64,000 nucleotides of DNA. It comes from JADCCX01 sp051649305. Its GTDB lineage: Bacteria > Pseudomonadota > Alphaproteobacteria > Rhizobiales > Beijerinckiaceae. The notes under the pieces were generated by a model that was not told the origin of the DNA, did no database searches, and saw only the letters and a program-made list of their open reading frames with translations. The stretch's first letter is position 1, and every line of letters begins with the position of its first letter. Positions 34,724 to 43,456 of the stretch are shown here, one piece after another. A program made the translations under genes and the position numbers. The stretch covers positions 16,712 through 80,711 of the forward strand of contig JBOFGV010000074.1 of NCBI GenBank assembly GCA_051649305.1, read 5' to 3'.

Positions 34724-37057
34724 CTACCATCCCTTGATAGCACGCAAGATCGCTTCGGGCGTGGCAGGCGCATGCAGGCGCAAACCTGCCCCCTTGGCTG
34801 CCGCTTCCACCGCATCAGCCATGGCGTTGAACACCGAAACAGCCAGCATCACAGGCGGTTCGCCCACCGCTTTTGAGGCGTAGATCGTGTCGCGCTGATT
34901 GGGAGCATCCCACAGCGCCACGCGAAAATCCTCCGGAATGTCGGAGGCCACCGGGATCTTGTAGGTGGATGGAGCGTGGGTGCGCAGACGCCCCTGAGCG
35001 TCATAAACCAGCTCTTCCGTCGTCAGCCAGCCCATGCCCTGCACGAAGCCGCCCTCGATCTGGCCGATGTCAATCGCAGGGTTCAACGAGCGCCCGACAT
35101 CGTGCAGGATATCAACACGGGTCACGCGGTTTTCGCCGGTCATGGCGTCAATCAGCACCTCGGAGCAGGCGGCCCCATAGGCGAAATAATAGAACGGGTT
35201 TCCCGTTGCCTTGGCGCGGTCCCAGGTGATGCCCGGTGTGCGGTAGAAGCCGGTTGACGAAAGCGAAATGCGCGCCAGCACAGCCTTTTTCGTCAACTCG
35301 CCGAACGGCAGGCTGAAATCACCGACAAACACCATGCCGTTGCGGAAGCGCACGCGGGCGGGTTCCACGCCGTAAATTTCCGCTGCAAACGCAATCAGGC
35401 GCTCCTTGATGGTGCGGGCCGCATTGCGCGCCGCCATGCCGTTGAGATCGGATCCTGCAGAGGCCGCCGTGGGCGCTGTGTTGGGAACCTTGGCAGTTGT
35501 GGTGGCCGTGATCTTGACCCGCTCGATGCTGACTCCGAACTCTTCGGCCACCACTTGTGCCACTTTCAAAAACAGCCCCTGCCCCATCTCCGTGCCGCCA
35601 TGGTTGAGCGCAATCGACCCATCCTGATAGACGTGCACCAATGCGCCCGCCTGATTGAGATGGCTGAGGGTAAAGGAGATGCCGAACTTCACTGGCGTCA
35701 GGGCAAGGCCCTTTTTCAGCACAGGGCTTTGACTGTTGAATGCCGCAATCTCTTCCCGGCGTTGGCGATAGTCCGATGTCCGCTCAAGCCTTTCCACCAG
35801 CGGAAGGATGATGTTGTCCTCAACTGTCTGGCCGTAGGGCGTGATGTTCTGATCGCCGGAATAGAAGTTGGCCTTGCGCACATCCAGCGGATCGCGCCCC
35901 GTTGCCCACGCAATGGCGTCGATAATCCGCTCCATACCGAGCATGCCCTGCGGTCCGCCAAAGCCACGGAAGGCCGTGTTGGAAACCGTGTGCGTTTTCA
36001 GGCGGCGAGAGGAGATGACCAGTTCAGGCAACCAGTACGAATTATCCGCATGGAACATGGTGCGGTCGACCACGCCGGAGGAGAGATCCAGCGAGCACCC
36101 GGCGCGGGCGTTGTAGAGCGCCGACATCGCCTTGATGCGCCCGTCACTTTCAAAGCCAACATCGAAATCCATGCGGAAATCATGGCGCTTGCCGGTCATC
36201 GCCATGTCGTCATCGCGGTCCAGCCGCAGCTTGCAGGGTTGGCCTGTCTTGCGCGCTGCAAGCGCTGCAATGGCAGCCCATTGCGTCGCCTGACTTTCCT
36301 TGCCACCAAAGCCACCACCCATGCGGCGCACCTCTGCCACAATGGCATTGTCAGGCGTGCCCAGCACACGGGCCACAACATGCTGGATTTCGGTTGGGTG
36401 CTGTGTGGACGAGAAGACATGCATGTCACCCCCCTCGCCCGGCACGGCCAAAGCCGCCTGACCTTCAAGATAAAAATGCTCCTGCCCGCCGATATGAAAC
36501 GAGGCAGTGACACGGTTGGGTGAAGCTTCAAGTGTGATGGCCGCATCCGCCCGCGTGAAGGTGTAATCCGGCTGTACCATGGAATTCGCAGCAATCGCAT
36601 CCGCCACCGTGACCAGCGGAGCGACATCCGCAATGTCAATTTTGGCCAGACGGGCCGCGCGGCGGGCAGCATCCCGCGTGCGGGCGACAACCGCAAAAAG
36701 CGGCTGCTGATGGAAAAGGATGTCGCCGTCGCACAATGCTGGCTCATCGCCTGCAACTGGCGAGATGTCGTTGCGGCCTGGCACATCCTTAGCCGTGATG
36801 ACGGCTACAACGCCGTGGTATGCCTCAACCGCAGAAAGATCGAGCGCAACAAGCTTGCCTGCCGCCTTGGGCGAACCCCCAATGGCCACATGCAGGCAAC
36901 CGGCAGGCTCGGGAATATCATCGATATACTGCGCCTTGCCCTGCACATGCAGCGGGGCAGAATCATGCGCCAGGGACTTCCTGACGACAGAGAGCGCATG
37001 CTCTGGCTTGTCGTAGTCCGCTACGGATTGCTGCGTGCCCAGATTGTCAATGCGCAT
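34724..37057 (-). CDS. xdhB: xanthine dehydrogenase, molybdopterin-binding subunit
   Basis: Large catalytic subunit of xanthine dehydrogenase, which oxidises hypoxanthine and xanthine to urate. The 777 residues match XdhB. Molybdopterin-site segments are visible: GGQEHFYLEGQAALAVP, the family signature VRRMGGGFGGKESQ, FRGFGGPQGMLGMERI and EMGQGLFLKVAQVVAEEFG. The catalytic base Glu is in the C-terminal SKAVGEPPVMLAVSVF. Its ATG at 37057 overlaps the xdhA end by 11 nt. The usual third gene, the xdhC cofactor-insertion factor, is not behind it. Confidence 0.96.
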   Translation of the reverse strand: MRIDNLGTQQSVADYDKPEHALSVVRKSLAHDSAPLHVQGKAQYIDDIPEPAGCLHVAIGGSPKAAGKLVALDLSAVEAYHGVVAVITAKDVPGRNDISPVAGDEPALCDGDILFHQQPLFAVVARTRDAARRAARLAKIDIADVAPLVTVADAIAANSMVQPDYTFTRADAAITLEASPNRVTASFHIGGQEHFYLEGQAALAVPGEGGDMHVFSSTQHPTEIQHVVARVLGTPDNAIVAEVRRMGGGFGGKESQATQWAAIAALAARKTGQPCKLRLDRDDDMAMTGKRHDFRMDFDVGFESDGRIKAMSALYNARAGCSLDLSSGVVDRTMFHADNSYWLPELVISSRRLKTHTVSNTAFRGFGGPQGMLGMERIIDAIAWATGRDPLDVRKANFYSGDQNITPYGQTVEDNIILPLVERLERTSDYRQRREEIAAFNSQSPVLKKGLALTPVKFGISFTLSHLNQAGALVHVYQDGSIALNHGGTEMGQGLFLKVAQVVAEEFGVSIERVKITATTTAKVPNTAPTAASAGSDLNGMAARNAARTIKERLIAFAAEIYGVEPARVRFRNGMVFVGDFSLPFGELTKKAVLARISLSSTGFYRTPGITWDRAKATGNPFYYFAYGAACSEVLIDAMTGENRVTRVDILHDVGRSLNPAIDIGQIEGGFVQGMGWLTTEELVYDAQGRLRTHAPSTYKIPVASDIPEDFRVALWDAPNQRDTIYASKAVGEPPVMLAVSVFNAMADAVEAAAKGAGLRLHAPATPEAILRAIKGW

Positions 37058-38543
37058 GGGACGCCTCCTGCGATTGCAGTCTGCTCACGCGGGTGTTTTT
37101 TGCGCCAGCCAGTTCCATCAGTGCCTTTGTAAGCAGGGCTTTGGCGGTTTCCTGGCGGTAGCGCGCCGAGGCACGCATGTCGTCAATAGGCTGATAGTCT
37201 GCATCAAGGGCTGCCAGCGCCTTCTGCCATGAAGCTTGATCTCCAAGGGTTGCGCCGAGCAACGCCGCCTCAGTCAACGGTGCGCGCTTTGGCGTCGCTG
37301 CCATGCCACCAAAGGCGATACGCGCCGACGTGATGCGCTGGCCATCCAGCGTGATGCGGAAAGCGCCCATCAGCGCGGAGATATCCTCATCGAAGCGCTT
37401 GGATATCTTGAGGCAACGGAAATGCTGATTGGGCTTTAATCTTGGAATTGTGAGGGCAGAAACAATCTCGCCCTTCCGGCGGTCCTGCTTGCCATAGGCA
37501 ATGAAGAAATTTTCAAGCGGAATGTCGCGGGAAGCATTGCTGTCCATCAGCGTTACGCTGGCATCCAGCGCGATAAAGGCCGGTGCCCAGTCCCCTATCG
37601 GCGAACCATTGGCGATGTTGCCGCCGACCGTACCCTGAGCGCGCACCTGCGTGGAGCCGAAGCGGCGGCCAAGTTCTCCAAGATCAGGGGACAGGCTAGC
37701 AAGAAGCGGCAGGGCCATCTCGTGACTGACACCGGCGCCGATAACCAGTTTTTCGCTGTCATGGCTCATGGCTTGCAATTCAGAAACCCGCCCCAGCCAG
37801 ATCAGCTTTGTGATGGGACGAAACTGCTTGGTGATCCAGAGACCGACATCGGTTGCCCCCGCCAAAATGGTAGCATCCGGATGCTGCGCGTAGAGTGCCA
37901 GCAGTTCCTGTAGCGTGCGCGGTGCAGCAAAAAACCCACCGTCATGGGTGACATGCGCGCCGGTTGAATCATCGAGGTCAACCAGTCGCTTGATCCGCTC
38001 CTTGGCATTCCGGTCAAGATGATCAGGCCGTTGTGGATTCAATGCAGCCAGAGCGGCATCCATGATAGGGCGATAGCCTGTGCAGCGGCAGAGATTGCCC
38101 GCCAGCTGATCGTTGATCATGTTGCGTTCAACGGGCATTCCATCCGCATCCAGCGCATAGAGCGACATGACAATGCCCGGTGTGCAAAAGCCGCATTGCG
38201 AGCCATGGTGATCCACCATCGCCTGCTGGATGGGATGCAGCTTTGCACCATCCGCCAGATCTTCAATGGTGAGGACTTCTGCCCCGTCCACCATGCCCAG
38301 AAAAGTGATGCAGGCATTGACCGGGCGGCGCACCAGCTGGCCGTTTTCAACCCGCACCAGCACAACAGTGCAGGCCCCGCAATCACCTTCGTTGCAGCCT
38401 TCCTTGGTGCCGGTGGCGCGCTGGTCTTCGCGCAGCCAGTCCAGCAACGTACGCACAGGCGAAAAGCCTTTCAGCTGAACGACGCGGCCCCTGAAGATAA
38501 ACCGGATATGATCACGCGGCATAGCATCAAGTTTATCAAACAC
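37047..38543 (-). CDS. xdhA: xanthine dehydrogenase, 2Fe-2S/FAD subunit
   Basis: Small subunit that moves electrons from molybdenum to NAD+. The 498 residues hold an N-terminal 2Fe-2S ferredoxin domain (GCNEGDCGACTVVL near 49-62). The second 2Fe-2S domain has CGFCTPGIVMSLYAL and NLCRCTGYRPIMDA. The FAD domain (about 205-380) has DATILAGATDVGLWITKQ and GTVGGNIANGSPIGDW, and the CO-dehydrogenase C-terminal domain ends it. ATG at 38543; it overlaps xdhB and is divergent from fhs over 134 nt. Confidence 0.96.
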   Translation of the reverse strand: MFDKLDAMPRDHIRFIFRGRVVQLKGFSPVRTLLDWLREDQRATGTKEGCNEGDCGACTVVLVRVENGQLVRRPVNACITFLGMVDGAEVLTIEDLADGAKLHPIQQAMVDHHGSQCGFCTPGIVMSLYALDADGMPVERNMINDQLAGNLCRCTGYRPIMDAALAALNPQRPDHLDRNAKERIKRLVDLDDSTGAHVTHDGGFFAAPRTLQELLALYAQHPDATILAGATDVGLWITKQFRPITKLIWLGRVSELQAMSHDSEKLVIGAGVSHEMALPLLASLSPDLGELGRRFGSTQVRAQGTVGGNIANGSPIGDWAPAFIALDASVTLMDSNASRDIPLENFFIAYGKQDRRKGEIVSALTIPRLKPNQHFRCLKISKRFDEDISALMGAFRITLDGQRITSARIAFGGMAATPKRAPLTEAALLGATLGDQASWQKALAALDADYQPIDDMRASARYRQETAKALLTKALMELAGAKNTRVSRLQSQEASHAH

Positions 38544-38677
38544 TGTCCTGCACCTTCAAAGCTTGGGTTGATTGTAGTCTGCTGTGGATGTCTTGCAAGG
38601 CGGCAAAATCGCACTTGTCGTTGCTGACAGCAAAAGACAATAGTGCGCAAGCTGCCATTACGAGGGGAATTTCAAGA

Positions 38678-40348
38678 GTGTTGTCCGATATCGAGATTGC
38701 CCGCGCCGCCAGCAAGAAACCCATTCAGGACATCGGAGCCAAGCTGGGCATTGATGCCACCAGTCTCATTCCCTTCGGACACGACAAGGCGAAGCTTGAT
38801 GCATCGTTCCTGAAATCACTGTCCAACCGCAAGGATGGCAAGCTCATCCTCGTCACGGCCATCAACCCCACGCCCGCTGGTGAAGGCAAAACGACCACCA
38901 CCGTCGGGCTAGGTGATGCGCTGAACCTGATTGGCAAGAAGACCATGGTCTGCCTGCGCGAGCCTTCGCTGGGTCCGTGTTTTGGCGTGAAGGGCGGTGC
39001 AGCCGGTGGTGGCCGCGCACAGATCATCCCCATGGAAGACATCAACCTGCATTTCACAGGAGACTTCCACGCCATCACTTCGGCGCATAACCTGCTTTCT
39101 GCTTTGATCGATAACCACATCTACTGGGGCAATGCGCTGGGCATCGATACCCGCCGTGTCACATGGCGTCGCGTGGTTGATATGAACGACCGGGCGCTGC
39201 GGCAGATCACGGCGGCCCTAGGCGGCACAGCCAACGGATATCCCCGCGAAACCGGCTTTGACATCACGGTCGCGTCCGAAGTCATGGCGATCCTGTGCCT
39301 TGCCAGCGATGCAGATGATCTTGAAAAGCGCCTTGGCGATATCATCGTGGCCTATACCCGCGAGAAAAAACCGATCTATGCGCGCGATCTGAAAGCCGAC
39401 GGCGCGATGGCTGTGCTGTTGCAGCAGGCGATCCTGCCCAACCTTGTGCAAACCATCGAGAACAACCCGGCAATCGTCCACGGCGGGCCGTTTGCCAACA
39501 TCGCCCACGGCTGCAACTCTGTGATTGCCACCAAGGCCTCGCTAAAGCTGGCTGACTATGTGGTGACGGAAGCCGGTTTTGGCGCAGATCTTGGCGCTGA
39601 AAAGTTCTTCAACATCAAGTGCCGCAAGGCTGGCCTGAAACCGGCTGCGGCGGTGATTGTTGCGACAGTGCGCGCGCTGAAGATGAACGGCGGCGTGGCG
39701 AAAGCTGATCTAGGCACTGAAAACGTTGCAGCTGTGAAGAAAGGCTGCGTCAACCTTGGTCGCCATATCGAGAATGTCAGCAGCTTTGGTGTGCCTGTTG
39801 TTGTGGCGCTCAACCATTTCACCAGCGACAGCGAGGCGGAAATCGCCGCCATTTGCAAATATGTGAAGGCGCTGGGCGTGGAAGCCCATGTCTGCCGCCA
39901 TTGGGCCGAAGGTGGTGCGGGCGCAACCGATCTTGCGCAGGCCGTGGTGAAATTGGCCAATGGCAAAAAGGCTGGTTTCAAGCCGCTGTACAAGGATGAT
40001 CTGCCGCTGCTTGCCAAGATCGAAAGGGTAGCCACCTCCATTTACCGCGCAGCACGGGTTGATATCGCGCCCGCAGCCAAGGACCAGCTCGCGGCGTTTG
40101 AAGCCATGGGCTACGGCAACCTGCCGGTGTGCATGGCGAAGACGCAGTATTCCTTCTCGTCTGATCCAGCACAGCTGGGCGCGCCCACCGGGCATGTGAT
40201 CACCGTGCGCGAAGTGCGGCTTTCGGCGGGTGCAGGGTTTGTTGTCGCCATCTGCGGTGATATCATGACCATGCCCGGCCTGCCGCGTTCGCCATCAGCA
40301 GAGCGTATCCACCTCAACGATGCCGGATTGATAGAAGGGCTGTTTTAG
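38678..40348 (+). CDS. fhs: formate-tetrahydrofolate ligase
   Basis: Makes 10-formyl-tetrahydrofolate from formate, THF and ATP in one-carbon metabolism. The GTG at 38678 gives 556 residues, the usual length. GAGGGG lies about 10 nt upstream, and a TTG directly follows as an alternative. The in-frame ATG at 38588 would add 30 residues unlike the family. The ATP loop PTPAGEGKTTTTVGLGDAL is near 65-83, and GGAAGGGRAQIIPMEDINLH follows. The end matches GDIMTMPGLPRSPSAE. It is divergent from xdhA. A GGCGCTG...CAGCGCC stem lies right behind it, but with no T-run. Confidence 0.95.
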   Translation: MLSDIEIARAASKKPIQDIGAKLGIDATSLIPFGHDKAKLDASFLKSLSNRKDGKLILVTAINPTPAGEGKTTTTVGLGDALNLIGKKTMVCLREPSLGPCFGVKGGAAGGGRAQIIPMEDINLHFTGDFHAITSAHNLLSALIDNHIYWGNALGIDTRRVTWRRVVDMNDRALRQITAALGGTANGYPRETGFDITVASEVMAILCLASDADDLEKRLGDIIVAYTREKKPIYARDLKADGAMAVLLQQAILPNLVQTIENNPAIVHGGPFANIAHGCNSVIATKASLKLADYVVTEAGFGADLGAEKFFNIKCRKAGLKPAAAVIVATVRALKMNGGVAKADLGTENVAAVKKGCVNLGRHIENVSSFGVPVVVALNHFTSDSEAEIAAICKYVKALGVEAHVCRHWAEGGAGATDLAQAVVKLANGKKAGFKPLYKDDLPLLAKIERVATSIYRAARVDIAPAAKDQLAAFEAMGYGNLPVCMAKTQYSFSSDPAQLGAPTGHVITVREVRLSAGAGFVVAICGDIMTMPGLPRSPSAERIHLNDAGLIEGLF

Positions 40349-40410
40349 GCGCTGGCTTGACGCTGACGCCTATCAGCGCCAAAAGCGCCCTACAGCTTTC
40401 CAGGTGCCGC

Positions 40411-41493
40411 ATGACTGATATCCAGCAGATTGAAACAGACCTTCTCGCCCGCGTCGCTGCGGCGGCGGATGAAGCGTCGCTGGAAACAGTGCGCATTAAT
40501 GCGCTGGGTAAATCCGGCACGATTTCCGGCCTGCTGGCGTCGCTGGGCAAGATGGCACCTGATGAGCGCAAGGCGGCAGGACAGACGTTCAATCTGGTGC
40601 GGGACAGGGTGCAAACCGCGATTTCTGAAAAGAAAGAGCAGCTTTCTGATCTCGCCCTCAATGCCCGCCTTGCCTCTGAAACCATTGATGTGACGTTGCC
40701 TGTGCGTGAAAGCGCGCTGGATACAGGCCGCATTCACCCCATAAGCCAGGTGATTGACGAGTTGACGGCCATCTTCGCGGACCTCGGCTTTGCTGTGGCG
40801 GAAGGGCCGGATATCGAGACCGATGATCTCAATTTCACCAAGCTGAACTTCCCCATCGGCCACCCGGCGCGGGAGATGCACGACACGTTCTTTTTCCCGC
40901 CAGACAAGGACGGCAACCGCAAACTGCTGCGCACGCACACAAGCCCTGTGCAGGTGCGCACCATGTTGGCCCAAAATCCGCCGATTCGCGTCATCTGCCC
41001 AGGCCGCACATACCGTTGTGACAGCGACCAGACCCACACGCCGATGTTCCATCAGGTGGAGGGTCTTGTCATCGACAAGACGGCCAACATGGCGCAGCTC
41101 TTCTGGGTGCTGGAAGAGTTCTGCAAGGCGTTCTTCGAGGTCAAAAGCGTCAAGATGCGCTTCCGTCCATCGTTCTTCCCCTTCACGGAACCCTCAGTGG
41201 AGGTGGATATCCAGTGCAAGCGGCAGGGCGGCGAAATCCGCTTTGGTGAAGGCGAGGACTGGCTTGAAATTCTGGGTGCCGGCATGGTGCACCCCAATGT
41301 GCTCAGGAATTGCGGCGTCGACCCCGATGAATATCAGGGCTACGCCTGGGGCATGGGCATCGACCGCATCGCCATGTTGAAATACGGCATGGCGGACCTG
41401 CGCCCGTTTTTTGAGGCCGATGTGCGCTGGCTGAGCCACTACGGCTTCCGCCCGCTGGATTTGCCAACGCTCGCGGGTGGCCTGAGCGGGTAA
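40411..41493 (+). CDS. pheS: phenylalanine-tRNA ligase alpha subunit
   Basis: Catalytic subunit of the alpha2beta2 enzyme that charges tRNA-Phe. The ATG at 40411 gives 360 residues; an upstream in-frame start at 40357 adds unrelated sequence. An N-terminal coiled coil is at about 1-85. Class II motifs follow: THTSPVQVRTM, then FRPSFFPFTEPSVEVDIQC (motif 2 region) and GMGIDRIAMLKYGMADLR (motif 3). The stop codon overlaps the start of a DUF4160 gene (TAATG). pheT, normally the next gene, is not found anywhere in the window. Confidence 0.96.
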   Translation: MTDIQQIETDLLARVAAAADEASLETVRINALGKSGTISGLLASLGKMAPDERKAAGQTFNLVRDRVQTAISEKKEQLSDLALNARLASETIDVTLPVRESALDTGRIHPISQVIDELTAIFADLGFAVAEGPDIETDDLNFTKLNFPIGHPAREMHDTFFFPPDKDGNRKLLRTHTSPVQVRTMLAQNPPIRVICPGRTYRCDSDQTHTPMFHQVEGLVIDKTANMAQLFWVLEEFCKAFFEVKSVKMRFRPSFFPFTEPSVEVDIQCKRQGGEIRFGEGEDWLEILGAGMVHPNVLRNCGVDPDEYQGYAWGMGIDRIAMLKYGMADLRPFFEADVRWLSHYGFRPLDLPTLAGGLSG

Positions 41494-41735
41494 TGCCAAC
41501 GATACTGCGCTGGAATGGCTATCGCTTCTTCTTTTATTCAGCTGATGGACGCGAGCCAGCCCACGTTCATATCAGCAAAGACGAAAAGGAAGCCAAAATA
41601 TGGCTTCATGATCTGGCTGTTGCCGTCAATGTCGGCTATTCTGGGAAAGAATTGAATGAACTTGTCCGAACGACCGGGGACGAGCGAGAACAGTTTCTGA
41701 AGGCTTGGCATGACTACTTTGCTGATAGAAATTGA
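41493..41735 (+). CDS. DUF4160 protein
   Basis: An 80-residue protein of the DUF4160 family, of unknown function. The core TILRWNGYRFFFYSADGREP, followed by AHVHISKDEKEAKIWL, is typical of the family. Its ATG shares a base with the pheS stop (TAATG), so translation is coupled. It overlaps the DUF2442 gene by 26 nt. DUF4160-DUF2442 pairs are widespread small gene pairs with a toxin-antitoxin-like layout, but activity has not been shown to my knowledge. Base composition is AT-richer than pheS. Confidence 0.85.
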   Translation: MPTILRWNGYRFFFYSADGREPAHVHISKDEKEAKIWLHDLAVAVNVGYSGKELNELVRTTGDEREQFLKAWHDYFADRN

Positions 41736-41988
41736 AGCCAGTCGTCCGGTTTCAGCGGAATGCGACGGGCATTATCTGAACGTCCGCCTTGCTGATGGGC
41801 GTATCCTCCAGACTCCACTCTGGTGGTATCCTCGTTTGATGTCTGCGACCCCCGAGGCAAGAAGCAACGTGCAACTCATGCCCTTGGGCATTCACTGGCC
41901 GGATATTGACGAAGATCTCAGTATTGCAGGCATGCTGCGCGGGCAAAAAGCCCCCGGAGCAGTACCTCCTGCGCTGGCAATAGTTTGA
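41710..41988 (+). CDS. DUF2442 protein
   Basis: A 92-residue DUF2442 protein. Family hallmarks are the strand DGRILQTPLWWYPRLMSATPEA and the following GIHWPDIDEDLSIAGMLRG. Family members often pair with DUF4160 proteins and may contact DNA or act as an antitoxin; this is inference. It begins inside the DUF4160 gene (26-nt overlap) and lies 145 nt before rpsU. Confidence 0.87.
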   Translation: MTTLLIEIEASRPVSAECDGHYLNVRLADGRILQTPLWWYPRLMSATPEARSNVQLMPLGIHWPDIDEDLSIAGMLRGQKAPGAVPPALAIV

Positions 41989-42133
41989 TCAAAATCACTG
42001 TTTAAATCAGATTATTCTCCCAAAATCCCGATAGACAACGATTTCGCTTTTTGATATCGCGTGCGCCCAATTGGGGGAGCCGGATTTCTGGTTGCCTTGA
42101 AAGCATGCAACCCAAACACGAAAGTTCGATCCG

Positions 42134-42430
42134 GTGCAGGTTATCGTTCGCGACAATAACGTTGATCAGGCGCTGCGTGCGCTGAAAAAGAAAATGCAGC
42201 GCGAAGGCATCTTCCGCGAACTCAAACTGCGCGATCACTACGAAAAGCCGTCCGTCAAGAAGGCTCGCGAGCATGCTGAATCCGTCAGCCGCGCCCGCAA
42301 GCTCGAGCGCAAGCGTATGCAACGCGAAGGTTTGCTGCCTGCATCACCCAAGCCTGCACCCCGCACTGGCGGACCAAGAGGTGCCGGCGCGGCAGCCAGT
42401 TCCGAGGGTGCTGGCGCGCCACGGCGTTGA
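42134..42430 (+). CDS. rpsU: 30S ribosomal protein S21 with extended tail
   Basis: Small-subunit protein S21. The core (residues 1 to about 70) QVIVRDNNVDQALRALKKK and QREGIFRELKLRDHYEKPS is clear. A ~28-residue Pro/Ala/Gly-rich tail (PAPRTGGPRGAGAAASSEGA) follows, making 98 residues against ~70 in E. coli. The start is GTG at 42134, preceded by GAAAG. A strong terminator lies at 42475-42500. The 145-nt upstream region is AT-rich and should carry its promoter. Confidence 0.94.
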   Translation: MQVIVRDNNVDQALRALKKKMQREGIFRELKLRDHYEKPSVKKAREHAESVSRARKLERKRMQREGLLPASPKPAPRTGGPRGAGAAASSEGAGAPRR

Positions 42431-42474
42431 TTTTTTGATCAGAACCTGCAAGATGGTTCACACGATGTTAAATG

Positions 42475-42500
42475 CGCCCGTGTCACAACACGGGCGTTTT
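42475..42500 (+). terminator. intrinsic terminator of rpsU
   Basis: Stem CGCCCGTGT (42475-42483) and ACACGGGCG (42488-42496) with a 4-nt loop and a following TTTT-CATTTG. It ends the rpsU transcript and rules out the upstream starts for the TPR gene. Confidence 0.85.
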
Positions 42501-42533
42501 CATTTGAGGGGCTGCCCACGCGCAGCAATCGCC

Positions 42534-43454
42534 ATGCCGCTGCTTAACACTGCCATATCCAAAAGTTGGAAGCGAAACGCTTCAGGCACAGCATGTGTTT
42601 TGGCCCTTGCGACTGCTCTTGCAGGCTGCGGCACACTGGATGGCGGCGCATCCGGCGGTGCAGGGCGGACTGGCCCACGCTTTGCCGAAGTGGACGAGGT
42701 CAATGCCACCAACCCGAATGCTGCCAGCAACAACATTGCTTCGCTGACTGAAGTCATCAGCCGCAACCCCAACGATGCTACGGCCTACAACACCCGTGGT
42801 GCAGCCTATGCGCGTGCAGGGCGCTACAGCGACGCCATCAGCGATTTCAACCGCGCGATCCAGCTTGATCCCAATCTGGCTCCTGCTTTCCTGAACCGTG
42901 GTCTCGCCAGCCGACAGACTGGCCGCAACGATGCCGCCATGGCGGATTTCAACCGCGCTGTTTCGATTGATGGCAACTACGGTGCAGCCTATCTGGCGCG
43001 CGCCAATCTTTCACGCGGACAGGGCAACATTGAAGCAGCGATCCCGGATTACAACCGCGCCATCCAGCTTAACCGCGAGGGGGCAGAGGCCTATCATGGT
43101 CGCGGCCTCGCCTTTCAACGTCAGGGCGATCATGTCCGTGCAATAACAGATTTTGACGGCGCCATTGACCGCAACCCTTACGTTGCCGCACCCTATATGG
43201 CGCGAGGGCAAAGCCTGCTTGCCACTGGCAAATACCAGCTCGCCATCGAGGACTTCAACGCAGCCCTCAATGTCGACAACAAGAATGCTGAAGCCTGGGC
43301 CCAGCGCGGCATAGCGCAGGAGCGTCTTGGAAACCCCAAGGATGCCAACGAGAGCTACCAGAAAGCGCTTGTCGTTGATGGCAACAACGCGACCGCACGT
43401 CAGGGCATGGGCCGCACAGGCGGCGGCGGCGGTGGTGGCGGCTGGTTCCGGTAG
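42534..43454 (+). CDS. TPR-repeat lipoprotein
   Basis: A 306-residue exported protein. A basic N-terminus and hydrophobic stretch end in the lipobox LAGC (Cys near residue 32), so it is probably a lipoprotein. Six or more tetratricopeptide repeats cover about 70-290, with recurring segments such as AISDFNRAIQLDPNLAPAFL and AIPDYNRAIQLNREGAEAY. The end is a Gly-rich tail (GRTGGGGGGGGWFR). TPR lipoproteins of this size (NlpI-like) scaffold envelope enzymes. The ATG at 42534 is the first in-frame ATG behind the rpsU terminator. A decayed copy of its 3' end lies at 45262-45379. Confidence 0.85.
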   Translation: MPLLNTAISKSWKRNASGTACVLALATALAGCGTLDGGASGGAGRTGPRFAEVDEVNATNPNAASNNIASLTEVISRNPNDATAYNTRGAAYARAGRYSDAISDFNRAIQLDPNLAPAFLNRGLASRQTGRNDAAMADFNRAVSIDGNYGAAYLARANLSRGQGNIEAAIPDYNRAIQLNREGAEAYHGRGLAFQRQGDHVRAITDFDGAIDRNPYVAAPYMARGQSLLATGKYQLAIEDFNAALNVDNKNAEAWAQRGIAQERLGNPKDANESYQKALVVDGNNATARQGMGRTGGGGGGGGWFR

Positions 43455-43456
43455 AG

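Noticed and set aside
38544..38677. Tetrahydrofolate riboswitch before fhs
   Set aside because: The 134-nt divergent region shows no recognisable conserved riboswitch core by eye.
42273..42533. Earlier in-frame starts for the TPR lipoprotein
   Set aside because: They lie inside rpsU or before its intrinsic terminator, and the lipoprotein signal begins only at 42534.
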